From Massilia sp. YIM B02769 (GTDB lineage Bacteria; Pseudomonadota; Gammaproteobacteria; Burkholderiales; Burkholderiaceae_D), in assembly GCF_030411995.1 (NCBI RefSeq), contig NZ_JASNRC010000002.1, positions 1 through 64,000 of the forward strand: a stretch of DNA of 64,000 bases. Direction: 5' to 3'. Positions 9,058 to 16,379 of the stretch are shown piece by piece. The first letter of the stretch is position 1. Each line of letters begins with the position of its first letter. A program made the translations under genes and the position numbers. The notes beneath the pieces are model-generated. The model ran no database searches, had not been told where the DNA came from, and saw only the letters and a program-made list of their open reading frames with translations.

Positions 9058-10488
9058 TTACGCGCCCGCGCCCTTCTGCAGGCCGCGGAAGTCGATGGCC
9101 GCAGCAGCGAAATCGAGGCGGCACTTCCAGGTGACGCCATCGATTTCGAAGCCAGCCTGGCTTTCGATGACGGGGCCTTCGGCACCGTCCAGGTAGCAGT
9201 ACTCGACGGTGTCGACCTGGCTGTTGTTGCTGGCCAGGTACCAGGCGGTTTCGCTCGCGCTGTCCAGGATCGGCTCGACGATCGGCTCGACCGCGGTACG
9301 GCCGCCGGCACGGAACTCGTTCACGTCCGATTGCTTGGCCGGGACGTAGTTCGCACTGGTCAGCTGGTAGGCTTCCTGCTCGAGCGAGGCGGGCACGATC
9401 AAGAAGTTCGGCGCCAGGTTCAGCTCTTCGTCCGCCAGACCTTTCTGCCGGCGCATCGCCGTGCGCGCGGTTTTCAGGGACGACAGCTGCAAAGCGGAGC
9501 TGCCACCGGTAGCCAGATTCTTATGGTCAGCATGGAACAGTTCCTTGCTGTCACCCATCAGCGGATTGCCAGTCAGTTGGCTGTAGACCAGGCGATTTTC
9601 CAGCCGGCTGGAGCTTGCGCCGAAGGCGCTCACCAGGCGCTCGAACGCGCGCAGGTCGTCGTTGATGATGGCCTGGCGGGTCAGCGAGATCATGCGGCCG
9701 TAGGTCACCAGCGCGTAGTTCATTGCGGCGTCCTTCATCGTGCCGTACTTGAACTCGCCGTGTTCGTTGGTGCGCAGCAGCTCAGGTGCGCCCGACAGCT
9801 GGACGATGTTGATGTTCTTGAAGTCCGGTGCATTCGGCGCGCGGCGTGCCCACTGGGTGTAGGTACCCTGGTTTTCTTCGTAGGCGCCGCGCATGCGCTT
9901 GTTCGCCACGTTGGCAAAGATCGCGGCGAAGTCGCTGGTGCCATGCATGCCCGAGCGGTAGTGCAGGATCTCGGTCGCCAGGCGCATCTTGTCCATGCCG
10001 CGAGTCTGGACGCCACGCGCTTCCAGGAAGTCGCGGCCGATCTCGATCAGGCTCATGCCACGGTACTGGCGGCCGTTGTCGGTCAGGTTCGTGCCGACGT
10101 GGATGCGATGCATCATCGCTTCCTCGATGCCGGCCATGCGCACCTGGTGCTCGTCGGTGATGGTCTGGATGCGGGTGTTCTGGTGGCCACCGGCAGCGGC
10201 ATCGTTACGGGCCAGTTCTTCCAGCACGGCAGCACGGGCCTGGTCGACCGAACCACCGCTGCGGATCAGGCCGGCGGCCAGGTGGCCGACAGCGTGACGG
10301 GTGCACAACTCGGTGATGTCGGCAGCGCGGGTTGCTGCTTCTGTTGCTGCGCGGGTCGCGGCATCGTCGCCAGCTGGCGGATTCGATGGTGCAGCCCCCG
10401 TCGGCGCCGGTGCTGGGGCAGCTGGAGCGGCGGTACGGGTTGCATCGGTAGGCGCTGGGTTCGGTGCGCCCGACTGGGGAGTGGTCAT
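9058..10488 (-). CDS. possible internally initiated scaffold/capsid product
   Basis: In-frame ATG at 10488 (MTTPQSGAPNPAPTD) inside the protease-capsid gene is preceded on the minus strand by AGGA at 10499-10496, about 7 nt upstream, a good Shine-Dalgarno. It would give a 476-residue protein made of the Pro/Ala-rich linker plus the capsid domain, without the protease. This resembles the nested C/Nu3 arrangement of lambda. It starts exactly at the domain boundary, which argues for function, but expression is not proven. Confidence 0.45.
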   Translation of the reverse strand: MTTPQSGAPNPAPTDATRTAAPAAPAPAPTGAAPSNPPAGDDAATRAATEAATRAADITELCTRHAVGHLAAGLIRSGGSVDQARAAVLEELARNDAAAGGHQNTRIQTITDEHQVRMAGIEEAMMHRIHVGTNLTDNGRQYRGMSLIEIGRDFLEARGVQTRGMDKMRLATEILHYRSGMHGTSDFAAIFANVANKRMRGAYEENQGTYTQWARRAPNAPDFKNINIVQLSGAPELLRTNEHGEFKYGTMKDAAMNYALVTYGRMISLTRQAIINDDLRAFERLVSAFGASSSRLENRLVYSQLTGNPLMGDSKELFHADHKNLATGGSSALQLSSLKTARTAMRRQKGLADEELNLAPNFLIVPASLEQEAYQLTSANYVPAKQSDVNEFRAGGRTAVEPIVEPILDSASETAWYLASNNSQVDTVEYCYLDGAEGPVIESQAGFEIDGVTWKCRLDFAAAAIDFRGLQKGAGA

Positions 10489-11151
10489 AGGGTTTTCCTG
10501 TGATGGTGGAACAGACGAAAGGGCGGGCGCCCGGGTGGTGAATTCGCAAGGTGCGCCGTTGGTAGGGGCGCTGCGCGTACTGGCTTCAGCGTCGAATGGA
10601 ATGCCGACAAAGCTGAGCTCATGCGGTTGCCACGACACGGCACGGTACAGTGGCAAGGTGCCGCCGTCCGTGCGATCAATAGCGCGCGTGATCTCGTATT
10701 TATTGACGACGTAGCCAACCGAGATCGAGCGAATGATCCCGGCCTTAATGTCGTTGACGATGTCAGCGATGTCCGCACGTTTGGACAAACGGAGGGTGGC
10801 CGTGCCCACACCGTTTTCGATGGCTCCGCGGATTGCCACACCGAGGATCGCGCCGACGCCGCCGTAGGTGCGATGGCTGTCGAAGACCTGGATCGTGCCA
10901 GCCTCGAAGCGCGTCATATCGACCGCTTCCGGCGTAACAGCCAGCTCCTCCTCATACTGCGTCTCGGTCCACCAGTCGTAGCGGCGGCCGCGAGCGCCGG
11001 TAGTCCAGACCACTTCAACGGTATTGTCTTGCTCGTTGAAAGTACTGGGGACCAACTCGGCCGAGCGGGTGAGCATCGGCATGTTTCGCGGATCAGTGGC
11101 GGACCGGGTAGCGTTCTGCGGGTGGGTGGTTGGCGTCGTCATGCCCACCAT
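9058..11151 (-). CDS. prohead protease-major capsid protein fusion
   Basis: 697 residues. Residues about 25-200 look like a U35/HK97-type prohead protease (RYDWWTETQYEEEL, DSHRTYGG, SVGYVVNKYE, PHELSFVGIPFDAEA). Residues 205-290 are Pro/Ala-rich and may be a scaffold or delta-domain linker. Residues about 300-697 are capsid-like (MSLIEIGRDFLEARG, YGRMISLTRQAIINDD, FLIVPASLEQEAY, ETAWYLASNN). Fusions of protease and capsid are known in some tailed phages. A strong internal start at 10488 (see separate entry) may also make capsid alone. Start ATG at 11151 is used; MTTPTTH three codons later is an alternative. Confidence 0.85.
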   Translation of the reverse strand: MVGMTTPTTHPQNATRSATDPRNMPMLTRSAELVPSTFNEQDNTVEVVWTTGARGRRYDWWTETQYEEELAVTPEAVDMTRFEAGTIQVFDSHRTYGGVGAILGVAIRGAIENGVGTATLRLSKRADIADIVNDIKAGIIRSISVGYVVNKYEITRAIDRTDGGTLPLYRAVSWQPHELSFVGIPFDAEASTRSAPTNGAPCEFTTRAPALSSVPPSQENPMTTPQSGAPNPAPTDATRTAAPAAPAPAPTGAAPSNPPAGDDAATRAATEAATRAADITELCTRHAVGHLAAGLIRSGGSVDQARAAVLEELARNDAAAGGHQNTRIQTITDEHQVRMAGIEEAMMHRIHVGTNLTDNGRQYRGMSLIEIGRDFLEARGVQTRGMDKMRLATEILHYRSGMHGTSDFAAIFANVANKRMRGAYEENQGTYTQWARRAPNAPDFKNINIVQLSGAPELLRTNEHGEFKYGTMKDAAMNYALVTYGRMISLTRQAIINDDLRAFERLVSAFGASSSRLENRLVYSQLTGNPLMGDSKELFHADHKNLATGGSSALQLSSLKTARTAMRRQKGLADEELNLAPNFLIVPASLEQEAYQLTSANYVPAKQSDVNEFRAGGRTAVEPIVEPILDSASETAWYLASNNSQVDTVEYCYLDGAEGPVIESQAGFEIDGVTWKCRLDFAAAAIDFRGLQKGAGA

Positions 11152-11165
11152 TCTGCGGATTGCAC

Positions 11166-11192
11166 TGTCTCAATTCTCGGAAAACTGAGACA
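11166..11192. promoter_or_regulatory. 27-bp dyad element, copy 1 (upstream of protease-capsid gene)
   Basis: Half-sites TGTCTCA and TGAGACA flank the 13-nt core ATTCTCGGAAAAC. A near-identical copy lies at 16058-16084, differing at three bases. It sits 15 bp upstream of the protease-capsid start in the only sizeable gap of that region. Candidate operator or activator site for the Mor-like regulator encoded nearby (inference). Confidence 0.5.
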
Positions 11193-11205
11193 ACTTTTCC
11201 AGCCG

Positions 11206-11520
11206 TCAACCAGGGCGCGCTTTGAAGTAGATCTTCCTGAAATCGCGGCTCTTGCCGTCGGCGCATTCGAATGCGAACGTCACCGAGTTCTCGGCACCCG
11301 CTTGCGTGTCCAGCCCGTCCACCCAAGCGCACACGCAGGTTCCATCGATGAAGGCCTCGCCGTCGATCGTCACGCCGCGGGCCTCGCCGGTTACCGCCTC
11401 CAGGCTCGTGCCGGCCCGAGTGAGCCAGGCCGCCAGGTCAATCCCGTACAGGAGGCGAGCGCCTGGCGTCTTGTAGATGGTGAGCTGGCCGTCAATGACA
11501 AAGTAGGTTTCAGTACGCAT
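11206..11520 (-). CDS. phage protein, fibre-tail adaptor-like
   Basis: 104 residues from ATG at 11520. The layout (LLYGIDLAAWLTRAGTSLEAV, then GVTIDGEAFIDGTCVCAWVDGLD, then SVTFAFECADGKSRDFRKIYF) resembles small beta-sandwich proteins annotated as phage fibre-tail adaptors. It directly follows the LamG/repeat protein gene (16-bp gap), so it may connect or chaperone that fibre-like protein. Two cysteines lie in CVCAW. Assignment is tentative. Confidence 0.45.
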   Translation of the reverse strand: MRTETYFVIDGQLTIYKTPGARLLYGIDLAAWLTRAGTSLEAVTGEARGVTIDGEAFIDGTCVCAWVDGLDTQAGAENSVTFAFECADGKSRDFRKIYFKARPG

Positions 11521-11535
11521 GTGGTGTTCGTTCTT

Positions 11536-13035
11536 TCAATGAAGGGTCAGGATGCGCTGCTCACCGGCGGCAGTCCAAATGCGGCACTCGCCTACGGCAG
11601 CATAGATACGCAGCTCACCAGGATCGGTATAGATGATTGCCAGGCCGATCCGTACCAGCGCGCCGACCGTGCCCGTGTTGTGCTGGGCTCCATCGGCGCC
11701 GGCCAGCACAGCCGACTGCGTAATCGCGCAGGTGTCACCGACGTTCGCCTGCTGCCCTTCTGCGCCTTCCAGCGACTCAGGCGGAGCAATCGTGATCGCG
11801 CCCACGCTGCCGTCATTGAACTGGTCGCCGTGATTAGCGATCAGGTTCTGCACTTGGCCGACAGCGCCCGCAGCACCAGCGTTATGCTGCCCTCCATCTG
11901 CGCCCGCAAGTACCTGCACCTGCCCGATCGCGCCGACGCTACCGGAATTCAGCTGGTTGCCCTCTACGCCTACGAGCAGACCCGGTGCTTCACTTGTAAT
12001 CTCGCCACTTCCTGCAGCGTTCTGCTGTACGCCGTCGGCACCAGCGAGGGTCAGCACTTGGCCGATCTGGCCAACGTCGGTGACGTTCAGTTGCGTAGCG
12101 TCTGCACCGCCAAGGTTCTGCACCTGGCCAAGCATGCCGACGCTGCCGGCATTCTGCTGCGCGCCGCCAGCGCCTGCGGTTTCTTGTGTTTGGGTTATCG
12201 AACCGGCGGAGCCTACATTGGCCTGGCTACCATCCCGCCCGGCAAGCTGGAGCGGGACGGCGGCAGGCGCTGCGCCAACCAGACGCCGTGGCGCTCGCAA
12301 CATCTGCCATGGCGCAGTGCGCTGAGCCTCCATCTCTACAGGGTCGAGCAGGCGCTCCCACGTGTTGAAGAGGGAAATACTGCCGTCCCAACACCGCGCG
12401 TTATCGGAGCCCCGGTTGCCTATGACCAGCGGGGCTGATGAGTCGCGTAGTACGCCTGGGTAAACAGCCCGGTCCAGCACGAGCGCCCCGTCTGCCCAAG
12501 CGCTGATGTAACTGTTTTCGCCGTCGTAAGCGTGCTGGACCCATAGCTCGACGTCGCGGCCGGTAGCCGCCGAGACGTTTGTTGCAGGGATGTTGACATT
12601 ACGTTCAGCACCTGTCCCAGCGTAGAAGCCGTACATCATCCGGTTCGTGCTGGCGTACCAGCATAGGAACTGGCCGGTGGAGCTGGTCGTCTTATCGAAC
12701 ACGCGGCCTAGACCACCACCTCCGGAGCCGTTTCTCCGTAGGACGACTTGGTAGGTGCGGCCACTTAATCCGATCGGGCTGGAGAAGCCGGTCGTGATTT
12801 TGTCGCTGTTGGAGACGCCAGTGGCGGCGCCGAAGCTTGCTGCGAGCCCGCCGGCAATCGCCGCGACCTTGGTGCCGGTCACCGTTGGGTGCTGCTGCGC
12901 TACAAGGTCGAACGCCCGGTGCAGGCCAGGCACCACGGACATGGCCAGCGCTCGCGTGATCGGGTTGCTCCAGTCGACCGGCAGGACATGCTGGGGCTGC
13001 TGCGTGAGGCGAGCCGGCTGGATCATTGCACCCAT
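11536..13035 (-). CDS. LamG-like protein with nine 22-residue tandem repeats
   Basis: 499 residues. Residues about 90-235 form a concanavalin A/LamG-like jelly roll (TYQVVLRRNGSG, ELWVQHAYDG, ISAWADGALVLDRA, WDGSISLFNTWERLL), a fold used to bind sugars or decorate virions. Residues about 261-464 are nine tandem repeats, most of 22 residues, with consensus xLAGADGxQxNxGSVGAIGQVQ. The C-terminal 35 residues are three short GExRI-type strands. No signal peptide. It lies between portal and protease-capsid genes, which is unusual for a fibre. It could be a head fibre, decoration protein or carbohydrate-binding appendage. Function is not known. Confidence 0.75.
   Translation of the reverse strand: MGAMIQPARLTQQPQHVLPVDWSNPITRALAMSVVPGLHRAFDLVAQQHPTVTGTKVAAIAGGLAASFGAATGVSNSDKITTGFSSPIGLSGRTYQVVLRRNGSGGGGLGRVFDKTTSSTGQFLCWYASTNRMMYGFYAGTGAERNVNIPATNVSAATGRDVELWVQHAYDGENSYISAWADGALVLDRAVYPGVLRDSSAPLVIGNRGSDNARCWDGSISLFNTWERLLDPVEMEAQRTAPWQMLRAPRRLVGAAPAAVPLQLAGRDGSQANVGSAGSITQTQETAGAGGAQQNAGSVGMLGQVQNLGGADATQLNVTDVGQIGQVLTLAGADGVQQNAAGSGEITSEAPGLLVGVEGNQLNSGSVGAIGQVQVLAGADGGQHNAGAAGAVGQVQNLIANHGDQFNDGSVGAITIAPPESLEGAEGQQANVGDTCAITQSAVLAGADGAQHNTGTVGALVRIGLAIIYTDPGELRIYAAVGECRIWTAAGEQRILTLH
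11644..12255 (-). repeat. nine-copy tandem repeat of about 66 bp coding for 22-residue units
   Basis: Repeats lie within the LamG-like gene. Most units are 66 bp and two are 72 bp. Copies have diverged at DNA level while keeping the protein consensus G-A-D/E-G-x-Q-x-N, which suggests selection on protein rather than recent slippage. Confidence 0.8.
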
Positions 13036-13038
13036 CGA

Positions 13039-13482
13039 TTACGGCGCCAGCTTCTCAGTGCGCGGCGTTATCTTGAGCGTCCAGCCAGCGGCCAAACTCT
13101 GGCCGGTGCCGCTGTTGTAAACATAATAGTCAGCCTTGCGAGGCAGGCCGTAGGCGGTCAGCAGCATGGCCTGCTCGGTGGTCGCGTTGTTGACGACGAA
13201 TGAACCGACGAACAACGTCGGGCGCGAGGCTTCGGGGACTTCGGTATCCTTGGTCCCGTCGATATCGAGCGGGCGGGCATAAAGCAGCAGCGCGGCGCTC
13301 TCCACCGGTGCAACGCCGAACGTCCCGACCAAAGCGAAATCCGCGTCGGGATAGCCTTGCCCATCGAGCTCGACGGAGTACGTCGCTGCGCTCGCCTGCA
13401 CGACGGCCGCGTTCGCGATCATGGCGCCGCTGGATTCGAGCACCTTGACCGTTCCCCACGCTGCGATGCGTTCGCCACTCAT
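13039..13482 (-). CDS. phage structural protein of unknown function
   Basis: 147 residues, overlapping the upstream gene by 4 bp and ending 3 bp before the LamG-like gene. Beta-rich, without membrane segments: TVKVLESSGAMIANAAVVQA, YSVELDGQGYPDADFALVG, ALLLYARPLDIDGTKD, TLFVGSFVVNN. The ending with AYGLPRKADYYVYNSGTGQSL resembles small virion-surface or fibre-base proteins. Translationally coupled, so it probably acts with the neighbouring 154-residue and LamG proteins. Confidence 0.6.
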   Translation of the reverse strand: MSGERIAAWGTVKVLESSGAMIANAAVVQASAATYSVELDGQGYPDADFALVGTFGVAPVESAALLLYARPLDIDGTKDTEVPEASRPTLFVGSFVVNNATTEQAMLLTAYGLPRKADYYVYNSGTGQSLAAGWTLKITPRTEKLAP

Positions 13483-13943
13483 AGGGTCACCCGCCCTTCC
13501 GCTCTATTCAAGGCAGCGCTCACCTCACTGAAGTGCACCGGCGCCGCGGCATAGCCGAGCGCCTTGATGCGATCGAGCTCTACCTTGTATTCCGGCATAG
13601 CGGCGATCAGCTTGTCGAGATACATCTGTGCGTCCGGTAAGCCCGGGTCGAAGGCGCCGCGGCGGATCGGGTCCATTCCCCAGTAGAGCTCGCGGTCCTC
13701 GTCGCCATGCGCTTCGACTGCATCCAGGAAGTGGCCACCTCGCGGCGACATCACGGCCAGGATCGTGCCAGTGCCTACGCGCTCGGTCACGCGTTGTAAC
13801 ACCTGGCGCCCGACCGAAAGATGCGCGGCGATCGCCACATCGTTACGGATGGCCACCATGGCGTCCAGCTGGGCCAGGTCCTCAGCCGTCAGATCGCGTC
13901 CAGCCAGTTCGGCCAGCGCTTCGCGTTGGGGTTGCGAGAGCAT
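13479..13943 (-). CDS. phage protein of unknown function
   Basis: 154 residues from ATG at 13943 (MLSQPQREALAELAGRDLTAED). A longer frame to 14066 overlaps the upstream gene and has a non-protein-like leader, so it is rejected. Helical N-terminal region ending RNDVAIAAHLSVGRQVLQ, then RGGHFLDAVEAHGDEDRELYWG. It resembles small phage proteins lying after portal genes in other siphophages, but I cannot name a family. Coupled to the 147-residue gene. Confidence 0.6.
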   Translation of the reverse strand: MLSQPQREALAELAGRDLTAEDLAQLDAMVAIRNDVAIAAHLSVGRQVLQRVTERVGTGTILAVMSPRGGHFLDAVEAHGDEDRELYWGMDPIRRGAFDPGLPDAQMYLDKLIAAMPEYKVELDRIKALGYAAAPVHFSEVSAALNRAEGRVTL

Positions 13944-13947
13944 CGGC

Positions 13948-14337
13948 TTAGACTGGCTGGTTGCTGGTGTAGCTGAGCGGCGGGAAGTTGATCCCGTTGC
14001 CGGAAGTGACCGGCATGTCGCTGCTTTCGTCCGTGACGTACAGCACGCGCTGGGTGGCTGTATCAACCCATGCGAAGCCGAGGTCAGCGCCGACGATCGT
14101 CGCGGTGGCCGTGCTGCTCTTGGCCGCGCTGGTCACGCGGCGGTTGCCGTCGCCAACGGTCGACAGGGCGAAGTCCGCCGGCGCCATGACGGCCTCGGCC
14201 AACTTGTTGCCCATGACGGTCGCATAGCTGTCGCCCTTCGCATAGGCCGAGATCAGGACGATGCGGTTGACGTTTGCCTTCAGGGAGGCCGGGCCGCCGT
14301 CGAGGGTATCTTGGTGCGCCCATTTTTGAATGGTCAT
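13948..14337 (-). CDS. phage structural protein of unknown function
   Basis: 129 residues, ATG at 14337, 3 bp after the portal stop. Starts MTIQKWAHQDTLDGGPASLK. Beta-rich with YATVMGNKLAEAVMAPADFAL and TATIVGADLGFAWVD. Typical of small virion proteins. No catalytic motif seen. Position between portal and capsid cluster suggests a virion or head-assembly role. Confidence 0.6.
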   Translation of the reverse strand: MTIQKWAHQDTLDGGPASLKANVNRIVLISAYAKGDSYATVMGNKLAEAVMAPADFALSTVGDGNRRVTSAAKSSTATATIVGADLGFAWVDTATQRVLYVTDESSDMPVTSGNGINFPPLSYTSNQPV

Positions 14338-14340
14338 GCG

Positions 14341-15822
14341 TTATTCCTTTGTAGCGTTGGTATTTTGTTCTGCGGTGGGGGTGGGCATGTTGCCGCGCTG
14401 CAGGAAGAGCATCGTGTCGAGGATGCCTCGCTCCTTCAGCTTCTTGAGGTCGGATGCCCATTCGTCGAACACGACGTCGGGGTCATAGCCGCGCTGGCGG
14501 AGCTTTTCGCTCAGGGTCGATAGGCCGGCCGCGATCTCGGCCTGGTCCGCCTTCACGTCCTGCTCGGGGTTCACGTAGTCCCATTTCGGCGGACTGAAGT
14601 CGACCGCCATATCACGCCCGCGGATCTTGCCGGCCAGGTAGGCGGCTTCGATGAACGCTTCGTGGATCGGGCGCGCCAGTTTCGGGATCAGGACCAGCCA
14701 CTGTATCTGCTGTACTTCGCGCCGGAAGTCGAGACCACGCACGCGTGCGCTGCTGAAGTTCACTCCGCTCATGTCGCCGGTCACCATCTCATATGGGACG
14801 CCCAGGCCCGTGGCGATGATGTGCACCTGGTACTTCACATACTCGACATGACCCGGCACTGCCTTCGGCTCGACAACGGTGAAGTTCATCCCGGCAGGCA
14901 TACCCACGATGCCTCCGCCGCCCAGCTCGCCCAGGTCGCGCACGCCACCGCCCTGCTCCGGCGCCGCTCCGCCAAGCGATGCAGGATTTTCCATGCCGGA
15001 CATGTCGCCGCTGGCCAGCACGCTCAGACGTGTCTCCAAGTTCTTGCGTGCCAGCTCGGCGTCCTCGTACAGCTGCAGGTCCCGCACGCGCGCGATCACC
15101 GGCGCAAAGCGCGTGAAGCCGCGGCCCTGTCCGGGGCGCTCAGGGTTGTACAGGTGAATGATGAACTGGGCCGAGACGCGGGTGCTTTGCATCTTGCGAC
15201 CGCGAATCGTGTTCGCATCGCCTGGGTGCTGGTCCCACAGGTAGTAGGCAGCGACCGCCCCCAGCGCGTCGTACTCGATGCCGTTGATGATCTGGTTGTT
15301 CCCGTTCGTGCCAGTACGGGTATCGTCCAGCCAGTCGATCTCGAGTAGTTGCAGCTGCAGCGGCACCGGCAGGCCATCGGTCGGTCGGCGCGGGCGCAGC
15401 CGCACCAGCACCTCGCCGTCCTGCTCCATCGCGGCATACGCCGCCTTCACCATTCCGAAGTAATCGTAGCGACCGTCCGCATCGCAGACCTTGCTCCATT
15501 CGGCGAACAGCTTGTTGATCGTGTCCTTTTCCTGGCCGGTTGCGCGCGGCACGATGCCGGTACCGACGGTGGCCGTGGCCAGGCCTTTCAGTGCCGCACA
15601 GCAGTAGGGAACGTTCTGCACCAAAGCGCGTGCTTTGACGCGCAAGGTCTTCGCATCGGCCTGGTGGTCCGCGTTTGCGCTCGCGCCGGCGCGGCGTGGG
15701 CGCCAGGTGTCGCGTGGGCTTGCAGCCTCGTACGCCCGCTCCAGCTGCTTGCGAGCGAAATGCCGTGCGATGCCGGCGTGGGGGTTGACCCAGCCGATAA
15801 CCCGGTCGATCAGGTTCGGCAT
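14341..15822 (-). CDS. phage portal protein, lambda family
   Basis: 493 residues, close to lambda B (533). It forms the dodecameric channel for DNA at one capsid vertex. Seen: N-terminal amphipathic part, LRVKARALVQNVPYCCAALKG, ATVGTGIVP, DWLDDTR, EIDWLD, and a C-terminal PKWDYVNPEQDVKADQAEIAAG typical of lambda-type portals. ATG at 15822 overlaps the last base of the gpW-like gene. Downstream of terminase and gpW genes as in lambda. Confidence 0.93.
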   Translation of the reverse strand: MPNLIDRVIGWVNPHAGIARHFARKQLERAYEAASPRDTWRPRRAGASANADHQADAKTLRVKARALVQNVPYCCAALKGLATATVGTGIVPRATGQEKDTINKLFAEWSKVCDADGRYDYFGMVKAAYAAMEQDGEVLVRLRPRRPTDGLPVPLQLQLLEIDWLDDTRTGTNGNNQIINGIEYDALGAVAAYYLWDQHPGDANTIRGRKMQSTRVSAQFIIHLYNPERPGQGRGFTRFAPVIARVRDLQLYEDAELARKNLETRLSVLASGDMSGMENPASLGGAAPEQGGGVRDLGELGGGGIVGMPAGMNFTVVEPKAVPGHVEYVKYQVHIIATGLGVPYEMVTGDMSGVNFSSARVRGLDFRREVQQIQWLVLIPKLARPIHEAFIEAAYLAGKIRGRDMAVDFSPPKWDYVNPEQDVKADQAEIAAGLSTLSEKLRQRGYDPDVVFDEWASDLKKLKERGILDTMLFLQRGNMPTPTAEQNTNATKE

Positions 15823-16034
15823 CAGTCGCCCCTCGAGGTGGTGAAGCCGAAGCGGAAGACGCTCGGGCCGCGGTTGCGACCGGTGGCGTTCACGACCGTG
15901 GCGACGTGATTGCGCGCCTCGATCAGCGAGGCGGTGGATTGGTAGGTAACTTTGCGCCCGCCGAACTCCACCGACAGCGTGCCGGAAGCGATTGCGGTGT
16001 CGAGCGCGTCGAGGTCAGATTGAGTGAGGGCCAT
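15822..16034 (-). CDS. phage head-tail joining protein (gpW-like)
   Basis: 70 residues, the usual length of lambda gpW (68). Begins MALTQSDLDALDTAIASG and contains GRKVTYQSTASLIEAR, both typical of the family. It binds below the portal to complete the head before tail joining. Located between large terminase and portal as in lambda. Confidence 0.85.
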   Translation of the reverse strand: MALTQSDLDALDTAIASGTLSVEFGGRKVTYQSTASLIEARNHVATVVNATGRNRGPSVFRFGFTTSRGD

Positions 16035-16057
16035 GCCGCCAAGGGTAGCGGCCGGGC

Positions 16058-16084
16058 TGTCTCACTTCTCGGAAAACTGAGATT
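16058..16084. promoter_or_regulatory. 27-bp dyad element, copy 2 (between Mor-like and gpW genes)
   Basis: TGTCTCA, then core CTTCTCGGAAAAC, then TGAGATT; 24 of 27 bases are identical to copy 1 at 11166-11192. It lies in the 48-bp gap between the Mor-like gene and gpW, touching the Mor-like stop codon. Candidate binding site for a late-gene regulator (inference). Confidence 0.5.
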
Positions 16085-16379
16085 ATTTCTTTTCGCCATC
16101 TTGCTTAATGATGCGGTACACCGTAGCGCGGCCGATCCCCAGGCGCCGTGCGACCTCGGCGGCATTGCGCCCGTTGAACGCACTCAGTACCTCCCGCGCC
16201 AGCTGCTCGCGTGCGGCTTGAGAGCGCTGGGGAATGTAGATTTCGATCCCGCTGAATTCGCGCCGCACCTCCGCCTTCAGCTCAGCAGCCCGTCCTGCGA
16301 AGTCCGGGAACTCAGCCTGGATGAACGCGAAGATCGCATCGACCAGGTCGGGGTTACCGAGAATCTCATCCGCTACCAT
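16083..16379 (-). CDS. Mor/C-family transcriptional activator
   Basis: 98 residues from ATG at 16379, overlapping the terminase stop. A longer frame to 16442 is inside terminase and not favoured. C-terminal AAEVARRLGIGRATVYRIIKQ is a clear helix-turn-helix, and the central EIYIPQRSQAAREQLAREVL fits the Mor family, whose members activate middle/late phage promoters in Mu. It is embedded in the packaging-head operon and is followed directly by the 27-bp dyad, a possible target. It may boost transcription of head and tail genes. Confidence 0.75.
   Translation of the reverse strand: MVADEILGNPDLVDAIFAFIQAEFPDFAGRAAELKAEVRREFSGIEIYIPQRSQAAREQLAREVLSAFNGRNAAEVARRLGIGRATVYRIIKQDGEKK

Noticed and set aside
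8386..10503. 705-residue plus frame opposite capsid genes
   Set aside because: Shadow frame; capsid, decoration and joining genes on the minus strand explain the region.
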